Source: Fictibacillus arsenicus (GTDB lineage: Bacteria > Bacillota > Bacilli > Bacillales > Fictibacillaceae). Taken from it: a stretch of DNA of 64,000 nt. The position numbers were made by a program, and so were the translations under genes. Numbering within the stretch: position 1 is the first letter of the stretch; the number at the start of each line of letters is the position of its first letter. The stretch is taken from positions 1,674,001 through 1,738,000 of the forward strand of contig NZ_CP016761.1 of assembly GCF_001642935.1 (NCBI RefSeq), read 5' to 3'. The notes below the pieces were generated by a model. It searched no databases, had not been told where the DNA came from, and saw nothing but the letters and a program-made list of their open reading frames with translations. Below, piece after piece: positions 54,903-63,828 of the stretch.

Positions 54903-55382
54903 TCATTCTGGAAGCTTAAAGAATGTTCCAGTAGCTGAAGCAATTAGGTTTCCTTTTTCATTTCTTACTTTACCTTCCATTCGTACTAATTGACGGCCAT
55001 TATGAACAACTTCAGCTCTGCAAATGAATTTTTCACCAATACCAGGTGATAGGAAATCCACTTTTAACTCTACGGTCACTGCTCCCTTTTTATTTCCAGG
55101 GACATGGCTTGCCAAAGTACCTAAAGCGGTATCAAGTAGTGTTGCAGTAAGTCCTCCGTGAACAATTCCTAGGGAGTTATCAAGCAGAGGTGAATTTGGC
55201 ATTTCCATTTCCAAAAGGTTCTCATCTAAAAGGGTAGTTTTGAATTGCAATAAGGATGCGATATAAGTAAGGTTTGTGTTTTCTCGTTTAGCCTTCAGGC
55301 TGTTTAATAATAATTTCATAGCCTCTTTTTCTTGTTCGCTGCTTTCATCAATAAAATGGTTAAATTCTTCTATAATATCCAC
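54903..55382 (-). CDS. PaaI-type hotdog thioesterase
   Basis: A 159-residue acyl-CoA thioesterase-like protein. The hotdog domain starts near residue 60; SLGIVHGGLTATLLDTALG carries the HGG motif and catalytic Asp region, and KKGAVTVELKVDFLSPG forms the central strands. An extra N-terminal helical part (SSEQEKEAMKLLLNSLKAKR) precedes it. GTG start after GAGGGA. The substrate is unknown. A MITE-like element lies 27 bp upstream of its start. Confidence 0.82.
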   Translation of the reverse strand: MDIIEEFNHFIDESSEQEKEAMKLLLNSLKAKRENTNLTYIASLLQFKTTLLDENLLEMEMPNSPLLDNSLGIVHGGLTATLLDTALGTLASHVPGNKKGAVTVELKVDFLSPGIGEKFICRAEVVHNGRQLVRMEGKVRNEKGNLIASATGTFFKLPE

Positions 55383-55783
55383 AGATGCATTCCCTCAATC
55401 TTTTTATTTGGCTGTTTTCTAAAAGATTGTTGCTTTCGAGTAATTTTTTCATTCTCTTCATTGACAGTTGATTGGAGCGCAAGGTGCGAGACTCCTGCGG
55501 GATTAGCGGGACAGGTGAGACTACCAAGGGCGCAAAGCGCCGAGGAGGCTCACCGCACGCCCCGCGGAAAGCGAGCAACCTGAAGCGGAAATCAACCACT
55601 TACAAGAGCAACAAAGATTACGAAAACAGCCTTTTATTTTTATTGTACCTTTTTAGACACAGTGGAATAAAGTAAACAGAATCATCTTAGAAATTTTACG
55701 AAAAATGGGCGCACCAAATACTGGGCATTTATGTATCATGTAGTAAAACATGATTCGTCAGTGGACGGCTGGGGGTGGATTCT
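55383..55783. other. Divergent intergenic region thioesterase / ylbD
   Basis: About 400 bp, more than half of it the MITE-like copy 4 (55410-55631). The remaining 150 bp to ylbD should hold its promoter; I could not define it with confidence. Confidence 0.6.
55410..55631 (+). mobile_element. MITE-like element, copy 4 (222 bp, intact)
   Basis: It starts GGCTGTTTTC and ends GAAAACAGCC, a perfect 10 bp terminal inverted repeat that extends with mismatches to about 25 bp (TTGTTGC against GCAACAA). TTTTATTT flanks both sides (55402-55409 and 55632-55639) as an 8 bp target duplication. The interior has a strong hairpin (GGCGCAAAGCGCC within AGGTGAG/CTCACC). No transposase gene. It is the best reference copy in the window. 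Confidence 0.9.
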
Positions 55784-56185
55784 GTGGTAAAGACTGATAT
55801 CGAAAGCTTCAAGGAATTTGTGCAAAAACATCCTGAATTAATAAAAGAAGTAAAGAAAAATAAACGGCCCTGGAAAGAAGTTTACCAGGATTGGATTGTG
55901 TTAGGAGAAGAGCATGAAAGCTGGAATCAATATTCCAAAGAGAAGAAAAAGCAGCAAGATAAACGGTCATCATCTGCACAAAATACGAAATCAGAACTAA
56001 CGATAGGCGATATTATCGCTGGGCTGAGCAAACTTCAAATCAACGATGTCCAGAAATACTTATCGCAATTTGGCAGTTTAATGGACGCAGTTCAAGAACT
56101 TTTACAGCAATTTAATAATCAGTCTGACAGACCAAGCCAGCTGCCGGAAAATAAAATGAATGATTATCCTTCTTACAAAGATTAA
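55784..56185 (+). CDS. ylbD: Spore coat protein YlbD
   Basis: A 133-residue protein of the YlbD coat family. The N-terminal part FKEFVQKHPELIKEVKKNKR and WKEVYQDWIVLGEEHESW is the family signature; a Lys/Gln-rich linker and an amphipathic C-terminal helix region (IGDIIAGLSKLQINDVQKYL) follow. GTG 55784 lies 5 nt after GGGGGTGG. It precedes ylbE by 14 nt and they form one unit. Confidence 0.85.
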   Translation: MVKTDIESFKEFVQKHPELIKEVKKNKRPWKEVYQDWIVLGEEHESWNQYSKEKKKQQDKRSSSAQNTKSELTIGDIIAGLSKLQINDVQKYLSQFGSLMDAVQELLQQFNNQSDRPSQLPENKMNDYPSYKD

Positions 56186-56199
56186 AGGATGTGAGTGGA

Positions 56200-56487
56200 G
56201 TGCGCAGAGAAATCCAGGATTACTTAAATACAAGACCTGACCTCAAGTACTATATAAGAGAAAAGCCTGAATGGTATAGAAAGTTATGCCGCAATCCTTT
56301 TTCAGTGGCAGAACTTGAAGAAAGCGCAAAAGTATTTTATGGACGTACATTTGGCCAGAGAGTAGACCGGTTTCACCAGCAGCTTCAAAACTTTGGACTA
56401 TTAATGGAATTAATCTCAGTTATGGGGGAGACATCAAATGATTCCATGCCTCCTGAAGGATTTAATCCTCAGATGCCTGATGCGTAA
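56200..56487 (+). CDS. ylbE: YlbE-like protein
   Basis: A 95-residue protein of the YlbE family: RREIQDYLNTRPDLKYYIRE, PEWYRKLCRNPFSVAELEES and a helical C-terminus (RVDRFHQQLQNFGLLMELIS). The GTG at 56200 gives the expected MRREI; the GTG at 56191 is an alternative. Function unknown; it is co-transcribed with the coat gene ylbD. Confidence 0.82.
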   Translation: MRREIQDYLNTRPDLKYYIREKPEWYRKLCRNPFSVAELEESAKVFYGRTFGQRVDRFHQQLQNFGLLMELISVMGETSNDSMPPEGFNPQMPDA

Positions 56488-56553
56488 TTAAACATCAGGC
56501 GGATAATATAATAAAATTTGGAAAAAACTATTCCTATAAGGAGTGGTTTTTTT

Positions 56554-56985
56554 ATGAATAAAAAGAAGGCAATGTTACTAGCCGCCGGATTTATAATGAT
56601 CGTTTCTCTAGTTACATTCGGGTTTAACTACACTGATACTGCCAAGCAAAATGAGTCTGATAATAATAAAGCGATAGAAGCATCAAGTGTATATCCGTTA
56701 ATGGAAAAAGATTGGGCCATAAACTACCGTGTAAAAAAACAGCGCATCTATGTAGAAAACATTATCCCTAGATTTTCTTTTCAAGGGAATGCTTCAGAAG
56801 GTATGAATCGATTAGATGGGTATATAGCTGTTTTTATAAATGGGAAATGGACAATGAATGCGAATAAATCTATCTTTATATTGAAAAATATGAGCCAGGG
56901 AAAACATAAGATTACACTTCAGCTTAAGAAAACTGACGGATCAGATTACGGGATTAAAAAAAATATATATGTTCATATTCGCTGA
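56554..56985 (+). CDS. Hypothetical membrane-anchored extracellular protein
   Basis: A 143-residue protein I do not recognise. An N-terminal anchor or signal (KKKAMLLAAGFIMIVSLVTFGF) is followed by a polar linker and a beta-rich domain (WAINYRVKKQRIYVENIIPR, LDGYIAVFINGKWTMN, HKITLQLKKTDGSDYG) that looks Ig/FN-like. ATG 56554 follows AAGGAGTGG. It is not found between ylbE and ylbF in B. subtilis. Confidence 0.65.
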   Translation: MNKKKAMLLAAGFIMIVSLVTFGFNYTDTAKQNESDNNKAIEASSVYPLMEKDWAINYRVKKQRIYVENIIPRFSFQGNASEGMNRLDGYIAVFINGKWTMNANKSIFILKNMSQGKHKITLQLKKTDGSDYGIKKNIYVHIR

Positions 56986-57312
56986 CTCTTCTAACCGAAG
57001 GGTTTTTTTATTTGGTCTTGTAAGTAGTTGATTTCCGCTCCAGGATGCTCGCTTTCCGCGGGGCGTGCGGTGAGCCTCCTCGGCGTATAGCGCCTGCGGG
57101 GTCTCACCTGTCCCGCTGCTCCCGCAGGAGTCTCGCACCTTACGCCCCAATCAACTTGTCAATGAAGTGAGGTAAAAAAATACTCAAAAGCAACAATTTT
57201 TTTAGAAAAGAACAGCCTTTTATTTACTGCTAACAGACGGCTGTGCTTTTAACTAGAATCATTATCCGCTATAATAAAAAGGAAACCTCATACCTAAAGG
57301 GAGGTGTGTCGT
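56986..57312. other. Intergenic region before ylbF
   Basis: About 330 bp, mainly MITE-like copy 5. A short hairpin (ACTCTTCTAACCGAAGGGTTT) just after 56985 acts as a likely weak terminator for the upstream gene, and AAAGGGAGG at the right end serves ylbF. Confidence 0.5.
57014..57217 (-). mobile_element. MITE-like element, copy 5 (reverse orientation)
   Basis: Same core in reverse (CTCGCTTTCCGCGGGGCGTG, GGAGTCTCGCACC). TTTTATTT flanks both ends (57006-57013 and 57218-57225). The left terminus keeps GG but lacks about 22 bp of the terminal repeat; the right end ends AACAGCC. It lies between a hypothetical gene and ylbF. Confidence 0.85.
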
Positions 57313-57747
57313 ATGAGTTTAGATCAAGTTGTATTGCTGGAAGAGTCTTTAACATTAGCTGAAATGGTTTCAAGTTCCAGCATTGCGTTTGAATATAAAA
57401 AATCCAAATACATTTTGGAACAAGATAAACAAGCTCAGGAGATGATCTCACGCTTTGCAGATATGAAAGAGAAGTATGAAGAAGTGCAAAGGTTTGGTAA
57501 ATATCATCCTGACTTTCATACAGTTTCTGCACAAGTTCGTACGCTTAAAAGGGAACTGGATTTTCATGAGAACATAGCAAACTTTAAGAAGGCTGAGAAA
57601 GAGCTTGAAACGCTTCTTATTGAGTGCAGCAGAATCATTGCCCACAGTGTTTCGGAGCAGATTAAAGTACCGACAGGCAATCCGTTTTTTGATGAGAGTT
57701 CTTGCAGCGGAGGCTGTGGATCTGGAGGATCTTGCGGGTGTGCATAG
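57313..57747 (+). CDS. ricF: RicF (YlbF), subunit of the RicAFT complex
   Basis: A 144-residue helical protein of the YlbF/YmcA family that forms the RicAFT (YmcA-YlbF-YaaT) complex, which in B. subtilis carries Fe-S clusters and guides RNase Y mRNA maturation and development (competence, biofilm, sporulation). The body is MSLDQVVLLEESLTLAEMVS and further helices; the C-terminal tail CSGGCGSGGSCGC has four Cys likely for cluster binding. ATG 57313 follows GGGAGG. Confidence 0.92.
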   Translation: MSLDQVVLLEESLTLAEMVSSSSIAFEYKKSKYILEQDKQAQEMISRFADMKEKYEEVQRFGKYHPDFHTVSAQVRTLKRELDFHENIANFKKAEKELETLLIECSRIIAHSVSEQIKVPTGNPFFDESSCSGGCGSGGSCGCA

Positions 57748-57750
57748 AAT

Positions 57751-58074
57751 CTAATTATTCCTTAGTCTGATACAATCAAAACATAAGTTGCCGCAGCAGA
57801 ACATTTTTTCCTGGGGAACCAGGAAACGCATACGGAAAACAAAAAGGTTTTCTTCTGATCTGACAAAGTTTATTTCCAATGTTAGACGTTTTCCTTTCAT
57901 TGATTTTACCGCATGTTTTTTCAAAATGTCTGTTGTGGCATCAAGTGATGTATTTGGGACAACTAATACATATACAAAAGGAATGCCTGCCATTATTTTT
58001 TTTTCGATATTTATCACTTCAGGGGCTGGTTTGGTACGATTAAAAAAATCTTCCCATATGATATTTAAGTCCAT
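57751..58074 (-). CDS. Uncharacterised protein with C-terminal Cys cluster
   Basis: A 107-residue protein that I do not recognise. It has a mixed alpha/beta body (FVYVLVVPNTSLDATTDILK, RLTLEINFVRSEENLFVFRM) and ends with CCGNLCFDCIRLRNN, a candidate metal or Fe-S binding site with four Cys. AAGGATG lies 9 nt before the ATG on the minus strand, and the frame is free of breaks, so I prefer it to the opposing ORF. Its stop is 3 bp from the ricF stop, so the transcripts are convergent and probably overlap. Confidence 0.65.
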   Translation of the reverse strand: MDLNIIWEDFFNRTKPAPEVINIEKKIMAGIPFVYVLVVPNTSLDATTDILKKHAVKSMKGKRLTLEINFVRSEENLFVFRMRFLVPQEKMFCCGNLCFDCIRLRNN

Positions 58075-58186
58075 ACAGCATCACATCCTTATCAAACAAA
58101 TAGTATGGGTAAAATATATTATCGAAGCTTTGCAATGTGTGTGTATTATAGAGGTATGAAAATTTTTAATTAAAGGGGCTTATGTT

Positions 58187-58462
58187 ATGATTGGTAACCG
58201 TCGTGGACTCTCTGTCTTTCTCCATTCCTTAAAGTTCTCTAAGCAGCTGCGGCGCTATGGAAATGTTCATTACGTTTCCAGAAGACTGAAATATGCTGTG
58301 TTATATTGTGATGGAAACAAAGCAGACGAGATTGCAGCAAAGCTAGAGTCACTGCACTTCGTAAAAGAAGTAAAGAAATCCCACAAACAGGAAATTAAAA
58401 CCGAATACGAAAGTAAAATTGCTGATAAAGCAAAAGAATATGATTATAAAATGGGTATTTAA
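58187..58462 (+). CDS. ylbG: UPF0298 protein YlbG
   Basis: A 91-residue small protein with [39 protein letters not shown] and a charged C-terminus ending KEYDYKMGI, matching YlbG. AAAGGGGC precedes the ATG. Function unknown; the fold is ferredoxin-like in family members. Confidence 0.9.
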   Translation: MIGNRRGLSVFLHSLKFSKQLRRYGNVHYVSRRLKYAVLYCDGNKADEIAAKLESLHFVKEVKKSHKQEIKTEYESKIADKAKEYDYKMGI

Positions 58463-58463
58463 A

Positions 58464-58504
58464 AACAGGCGAGCAAAGCTGAATAGCTGCTGCCTGTTTT
58501 TTTA
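58464..58504. terminator. Bidirectional terminator ylbG / DUF7147 gene
   Basis: AACAGGC pairs with GCCTGTT with an inner AGC/GCT stem, followed by T7. The stop codon of the convergent gene lies in the T-run. Confidence 0.85.
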
Positions 58505-58879
58505 CGTTAACGGCGGGATTAAATAGTTAAGCCTTAAGATGCCGGTAAGGTAATGGAAATAGAGCTCAGTTTCGGCAAAATCTGTTGACGGTTTAACGTG
58601 AAAAGAAATAATTTCCTTATTGATCTCAGCGGCTTTTGCTTCAAACAAGCTGTAGCGTTTCGAAGGTATAGGTATTCCTTCACGGCATATGTATAAAGGC
58701 TGAAATTTACCCTCTGATGCAGGATTAAGAACTGCTGCAACAGATGCATATTCTTTGTCTTCTTTTTTTACCCTCAAACACAAAAGCTGTGAAACTCTAT
58801 TTTGGTTTGTTTCCATAATTTCGAAAAGCTCATATAAATCAGAATACCCTTCACCAAGCTCAATAAATCGTTGAATCAT
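58502..58879 (-). CDS. DUF7147 family protein
   Basis: A 125-residue protein starting MIQRFIELGEGYSDLYELFE, with LCLRVKKEDKEYASVAAVLN, FQPLYICREGIPIP and a C-terminus ILRLNYLIPPL. This fits a Bacillaceae family now called DUF7147 that was formerly mislabelled methylthioribose kinase; nothing in it looks like a kinase. ATG 58879 follows GAAAGGAG; the longer ORF has no site. Confidence 0.75.
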   Translation of the reverse strand: MIQRFIELGEGYSDLYELFEIMETNQNRVSQLLCLRVKKEDKEYASVAAVLNPASEGKFQPLYICREGIPIPSKRYSLFEAKAAEINKEIISFHVKPSTDFAETELYFHYLTGILRLNYLIPPLT

Positions 58880-58948
58880 ATCAGATGCTCCTTTCTCCTT
58901 CCTCAATGTAGCATAACAAAAAGCCGTTATAAAGGGTTTTACACATGA

Positions 58949-58976
58949 AAAAAACCTGCAGCATTTGCTGCAGGTT
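58949..58976 (-). terminator. Minus-strand terminator upstream of ylbH leader
   Basis: On the minus strand AACCTGCAGC pairs exactly with GCTGCAGGTT around a 4 nt loop and is followed by TTTTTC. Its orientation implies transcription entering from 59.0-59.2 kb on the minus strand. Confidence 0.75.
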
Positions 58977-59017
58977 GCCTTTAAAACAAAATCACTTCTG
59001 TTCAAAGGCGATGGGAG

Positions 59018-59095
59018 AGGAGAAACCGGATGAAGAACTTATGGGGAGTAAGTCTTCTCCGCGGTTGGCAACAACATCGTTCGTGATGTTGTTAT
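59018..59095 (+). ncRNA. ylbH leader-like structured RNA
   Basis: Two hairpins lie upstream of ylbH (rsmD). Hairpin 1: AACCG..GAAGAACTTA (59024-59041) pairs with TAAGTCTTC..CGGTT (59049-59066) around a TGGGGAG loop. Hairpin 2: AACAACATC (59070-59078) pairs exactly with GATGTTGTT (59085-59093). A conserved structured element called the ylbH leader is known at this position in Bacilli. The strand is not certain, because a terminator facing the opposite way lies 45 bp to the left. Confidence 0.55.
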
Positions 59096-59219
59096 ATGTA
59101 GTATGACCTCTTTTATTTTGCTCTATACTTACTAGTAAAAGATTTGACTGTTTGATTACGTGTTTACTTGTGATAGGATAGGTAATGGAAAAAAGGACAA
59201 AAGAATCAGGTGAAAAAAC

Positions 59220-59774
59220 GTGAGAGTAATAGCTGGAGAATGCAAAGGAAGACCACTTAAGGCTGTACCGGGAACAAATACGAGACCAACTACCGATAAG
59301 ATTAAAGAATCCATTTTTAACATGATCGGCCCTTTTTTTGAGGGGGGAACAGGTCTTGATCTTTATGGCGGAAGCGGAGGTCTTGGACTCGAAGCATTAA
59401 GCCGCGGTATGAATCATTTTATATTCATTGATAAAGACCAAAGAGCTATACATACGATTAAAGAAAATATAAAACAATGCAACTATGAAGAAAAAACGGA
59501 AGTTTTTAGAAATGATGCAAAACGCGCATTGAAAGCGCTTCATAAAAGAGAAGTTCGATTTGATATGATATTTCTCGATCCTCCTTATGCAAAACAGATG
59601 CTTATTAAAGATATGGAGGAGATTGATAAGCTCGAACTGCTTGCAGATGATGGAAGCATCGTAACGGAACATGGGGCAGACATTTCACTGCCTGAGCAGG
59701 TTGGCAACTTTCAACGCATAAGACAGGAAACCTACGGGAAAACGACGACGATTTCTATTTTTAAACGCATTTAA
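59220..59774 (+). CDS. rsmD: 16S rRNA (guanine966-N2)-methyltransferase RsmD
   Basis: A 184-residue SAM-dependent methyltransferase (YlbH). It has AGECKGRPLKAVPGTNTRPT at the N-terminus, the SAM loop LDLYGGSGGLGLEALSRG and the catalytic motif FLDPPYA. The start is GTG after AGGTGA. coaD follows after 20 nt. Its leader holds the structured element described above. Confidence 0.95.
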   Translation: MRVIAGECKGRPLKAVPGTNTRPTTDKIKESIFNMIGPFFEGGTGLDLYGGSGGLGLEALSRGMNHFIFIDKDQRAIHTIKENIKQCNYEEKTEVFRNDAKRALKALHKREVRFDMIFLDPPYAKQMLIKDMEEIDKLELLADDGSIVTEHGADISLPEQVGNFQRIRQETYGKTTTISIFKRI

Positions 59775-59782
59775 GAAAATAA

Positions 59783-61497
<1,715 letters not shown>

Positions 61498-61626
61498 AAA
61501 GGGGAGTGCTCCTCTCACCAATAAATTACGCAATGCTTACTTGTCCTCATCCTTATTTATACGTATAGCGAATCTCTTTAGACCATATGTTAAAAAAAGA
61601 CGATGCTTCCAAAGGAGGAGCAAAGG

Positions 61627-62424
61627 ATGACTGAACCCAAAATCGGACTTGCTCTAGGATCTGGCGGTGCCAGAGGCTTTGCGCATCTTGGAGTGGTAAA
61701 AGCGTTAAGAGAAGCTGGAATTCCAATCGATATGGTGGCTGGAAGCAGTATGGGAGCGCTTGTCGGTGCAATGGTTTGCATCGGACAAAATGACGAAAAC
61801 CTTTATAAAATGGCAAATCTTTTTAAACGGAAATATTATATGGACTATACAGTTCCAAAAATGGGCTTCATTACTGGCAAAAAAATAAAAGAATTAATAA
61901 AACTTCTTTCAAAGCAAAAACTTATTGAACAAACGGAGATTCCTTTGGCCATCGTTGCAACTGACTTGCTTCATGGAGAAAAAGTAGTATTTAGAACTGG
62001 ACCGATAGCTGACGCAGTAAGAGCGAGCATATCTATTCCAGGAATTATGGTTCCTGAAAAGATAGACGGCAAGCTATTAGTGGATGGCGGCGTAATTGAC
62101 CGTGTGCCTGTATCTGTAGTTCGAGAGATGGGGGCAGATTTGGTTATTGCAGTGGATATATCTCATTTTAAAGCCGAGCATGAGGTATCTTCTATTTTTG
62201 ATGTGATCATTCAAAGCATAGATATCATGCAGCGTGAAATGGTCAGGTGGCATGAAGTATCTGCCGACATTATGATCCGTCCAATGGTAGAGCAATTCAG
62301 TTCTACGGCGTTTAAAGATGTTAATGACATCATTGCTATAGGAGAGGAAGCTGGCAGAAAGCAGGTTCCAAAAATATTAGAAAAGATTAAGACGTGGAAG
62401 GAGTCATCGAATGACCATCAATAG
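61627..62424 (+). CDS. ylbK: Patatin-like phospholipase YlbK
   Basis: A 265-residue Ser-Asp hydrolase of the RssA type. It has the oxyanion loop GSGGARGFAHLG (11-22), the nucleophile Ser41 in GSSMG (39-43) and the catalytic Asp in VDGGVIDRVP. It probably deacylates lipids; the natural substrate is unknown. ATG 61627 follows AAAGGAGG by 8 nt. It overlaps ylbL by 14 nt. Confidence 0.92.
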   Translation: MTEPKIGLALGSGGARGFAHLGVVKALREAGIPIDMVAGSSMGALVGAMVCIGQNDENLYKMANLFKRKYYMDYTVPKMGFITGKKIKELIKLLSKQKLIEQTEIPLAIVATDLLHGEKVVFRTGPIADAVRASISIPGIMVPEKIDGKLLVDGGVIDRVPVSVVREMGADLVIAVDISHFKAEHEVSSIFDVIIQSIDIMQREMVRWHEVSADIMIRPMVEQFSSTAFKDVNDIIAIGEEAGRKQVPKILEKIKTWKESSNDHQ

Positions 62425-63451
62425 AGATGAGAAGAAAAATTTTTTCTCACAAAATAAATTTGTAATCTTGTTTTTAATCGCATTTGCATTCATCGCTTTT
62501 TATCCCCTTCCTTACTACATTACTTCTCCTGGAGATGCAAGGGAGCTGGATCCGATAATTCATGTAGAAGATGGTGATGAAGATGAAGGGGTCTTTATGC
62601 TGACAACCGTATCGATCGGTACAGCTAATATCCCGCAGTACATATGGGCAAAACTCAGCGATTATCGAGAAGTAATACCTGCAGATCAAATCAGAAGCGA
62701 AGATGAAACAGATGAGGAATATAACCAGCGACAGCTGCAAATGATGGAAGATTCTCAGCATGCGGCGACAATCGTTGCATATCAAGAAGCAGGAAAGAAA
62801 GTCGACATAGAATATCACGGTGTGTATGTGACGGGAATCATGTCTGGCATGCCGGCAGAAGAAAAATTAAAAGTTGGAGATAAGATCGTAGCAGTTGACC
62901 ATAAACCTGTTATGGAAACTAAAAAACTGCTTGAAGTGCTAAGTCCTAAAAAAGCAGGGGACAAAGTAGATTTGACTATTTTACGCGGTGATAAAAAGAT
63001 GAACGTCGCTTTAAACATTGAAGAGTTCCCAAAAAAGTATGTGCAAGATGAAGGTCCAAAAGCAGGACTAGGAATCACTTCACCTGTAGCAGATGTTTCA
63101 ATCGTAACGAATCCAAAAGTTAAGATTGACACTTCTCAAATCGGAGGACCGTCTGCTGGTCTTATGTTTACTCTTGAGATCTTAGATCAGCTTAATAAAG
63201 AAGACTTAACACACGGAAAAAAAATTGCAGGAACAGGCACGATGGATCTTCAGAAAAACGTGGGTCCGATCGGAGGGATTCAGCAGAAGATAGTAGCTGC
63301 GGATGATGCAGGTGCAGAAATATTCTTTGCGCCAGTTGAAGCCAACAACTATCGTGATGCTGTTAAAGTCCAAAAGGACATCGGTTCGAAGATGAAGATC
63401 GTGCCAGTAAAGACTTTAGATGACGCTTTGGAGTATTTGGAGAAGCTTTAA
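62411..63451 (+). CDS. ylbL: Membrane-anchored PDZ/Lon-like protease YlbL (SepM type)
   Basis: A 346-residue protease. One membrane anchor (residues 17-33) is followed by an extracellular PDZ domain (about 130-205, VTGIMSGMPAEEKLKVGDKI) and a C-terminal Lon-type catalytic domain with Ser248 in IGGPSAGLMF and Lys293 in GPIGGIQQKIVAA. In streptococci the SepM relative processes a pheromone; B. subtilis YlbL can degrade the cell-division inhibitor YneA. GGAAGGAG lies before the ATG, inside ylbK. A MITE-like element is inserted at its stop codon. Confidence 0.93.
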   Translation: MTINRDEKKNFFSQNKFVILFLIAFAFIAFYPLPYYITSPGDARELDPIIHVEDGDEDEGVFMLTTVSIGTANIPQYIWAKLSDYREVIPADQIRSEDETDEEYNQRQLQMMEDSQHAATIVAYQEAGKKVDIEYHGVYVTGIMSGMPAEEKLKVGDKIVAVDHKPVMETKKLLEVLSPKKAGDKVDLTILRGDKKMNVALNIEEFPKKYVQDEGPKAGLGITSPVADVSIVTNPKVKIDTSQIGGPSAGLMFTLEILDQLNKEDLTHGKKIAGTGTMDLQKNVGPIGGIQQKIVAADDAGAEIFFAPVEANNYRDAVKVQKDIGSKMKIVPVKTLDDALEYLEKL

Positions 63452-63685
63452 TTAAGGCTGTTTTCGCAATTTTTGTTGCTCTTTTAAGTGGTTAATTTCC
63501 GCTGCAGTATGCTCGCTTTCCTCGGGGCGTGCGGTGAGCCTTCTCAGCGCTCTGCGCTTACTGAGTCTCACCTGTCCCGCTGCTCCCGCAGGAGTCTCGC
63601 ACCTTCCGCTCCAATTAACTTGTCAATGAAGAGAGGTAACAAAAGACTCAAAAGCAACAATCTACTAGAAAAGAGCCTTAATTAA
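63448..63685 (-). mobile_element. MITE-like element, copy 6, with target duplication
   Basis: The element itself is 63456-63677 (222 bp, same length as copy 4), starting GGCTGTTTTC and ending GAAAAGAGCC (9 of 10 inverted-repeat positions). TTAATTAA occurs immediately on both sides (63448-63455 and 63678-63685). The left duplication contains the ylbL stop codon. The core is in reverse orientation compared with copy 4. Confidence 0.9.
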
Positions 63686-63689
63686 CAAA

Positions 63690-63731
63690 GAAAGGATGCA
63701 GATCTGTTTTAATGGGACCTGCATCCTTTTT
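63690..63731 (+). terminator. Terminator downstream of ylbL and MITE
   Basis: AAAGGATGCAG pairs with CTGCATCCTTT across a loop of about 18 nt, followed by TTCTTT. It is probably the original ylbL terminator, now pushed away by the insertion. Confidence 0.85.
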
Positions 63732-63768
63732 CTTTATGTATTTGCGGCATTTAAGAAAAGAATGAGTA

Positions 63769-63804
63769 GCTCGTTTAGCAGGATTTATCCTTGCTGAAAC
63801 GAGC
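63769..63804. other. Long hairpin between ylbL and ylbM
   Basis: GCTCGTTT (63769-63776) pairs with AAACGAGC, with inner AGCA-GGAT/ATCCTTGCT pairing and a 2 nt loop. It may terminate the convergent ylbM gene, but its T-run is weak on that strand. Confidence 0.55.
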
Positions 63805-63828
63805 GACATACGAAATTTATGAGCGCTC

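Noticed and set aside
57788-58159. Plus-strand ORF of 123 codons opposite the Cys-tail gene
   Set aside because: No ribosome-binding site and a composition typical of antisense; the minus-strand frame has AAGGATG and a coherent protein with a Cys cluster.
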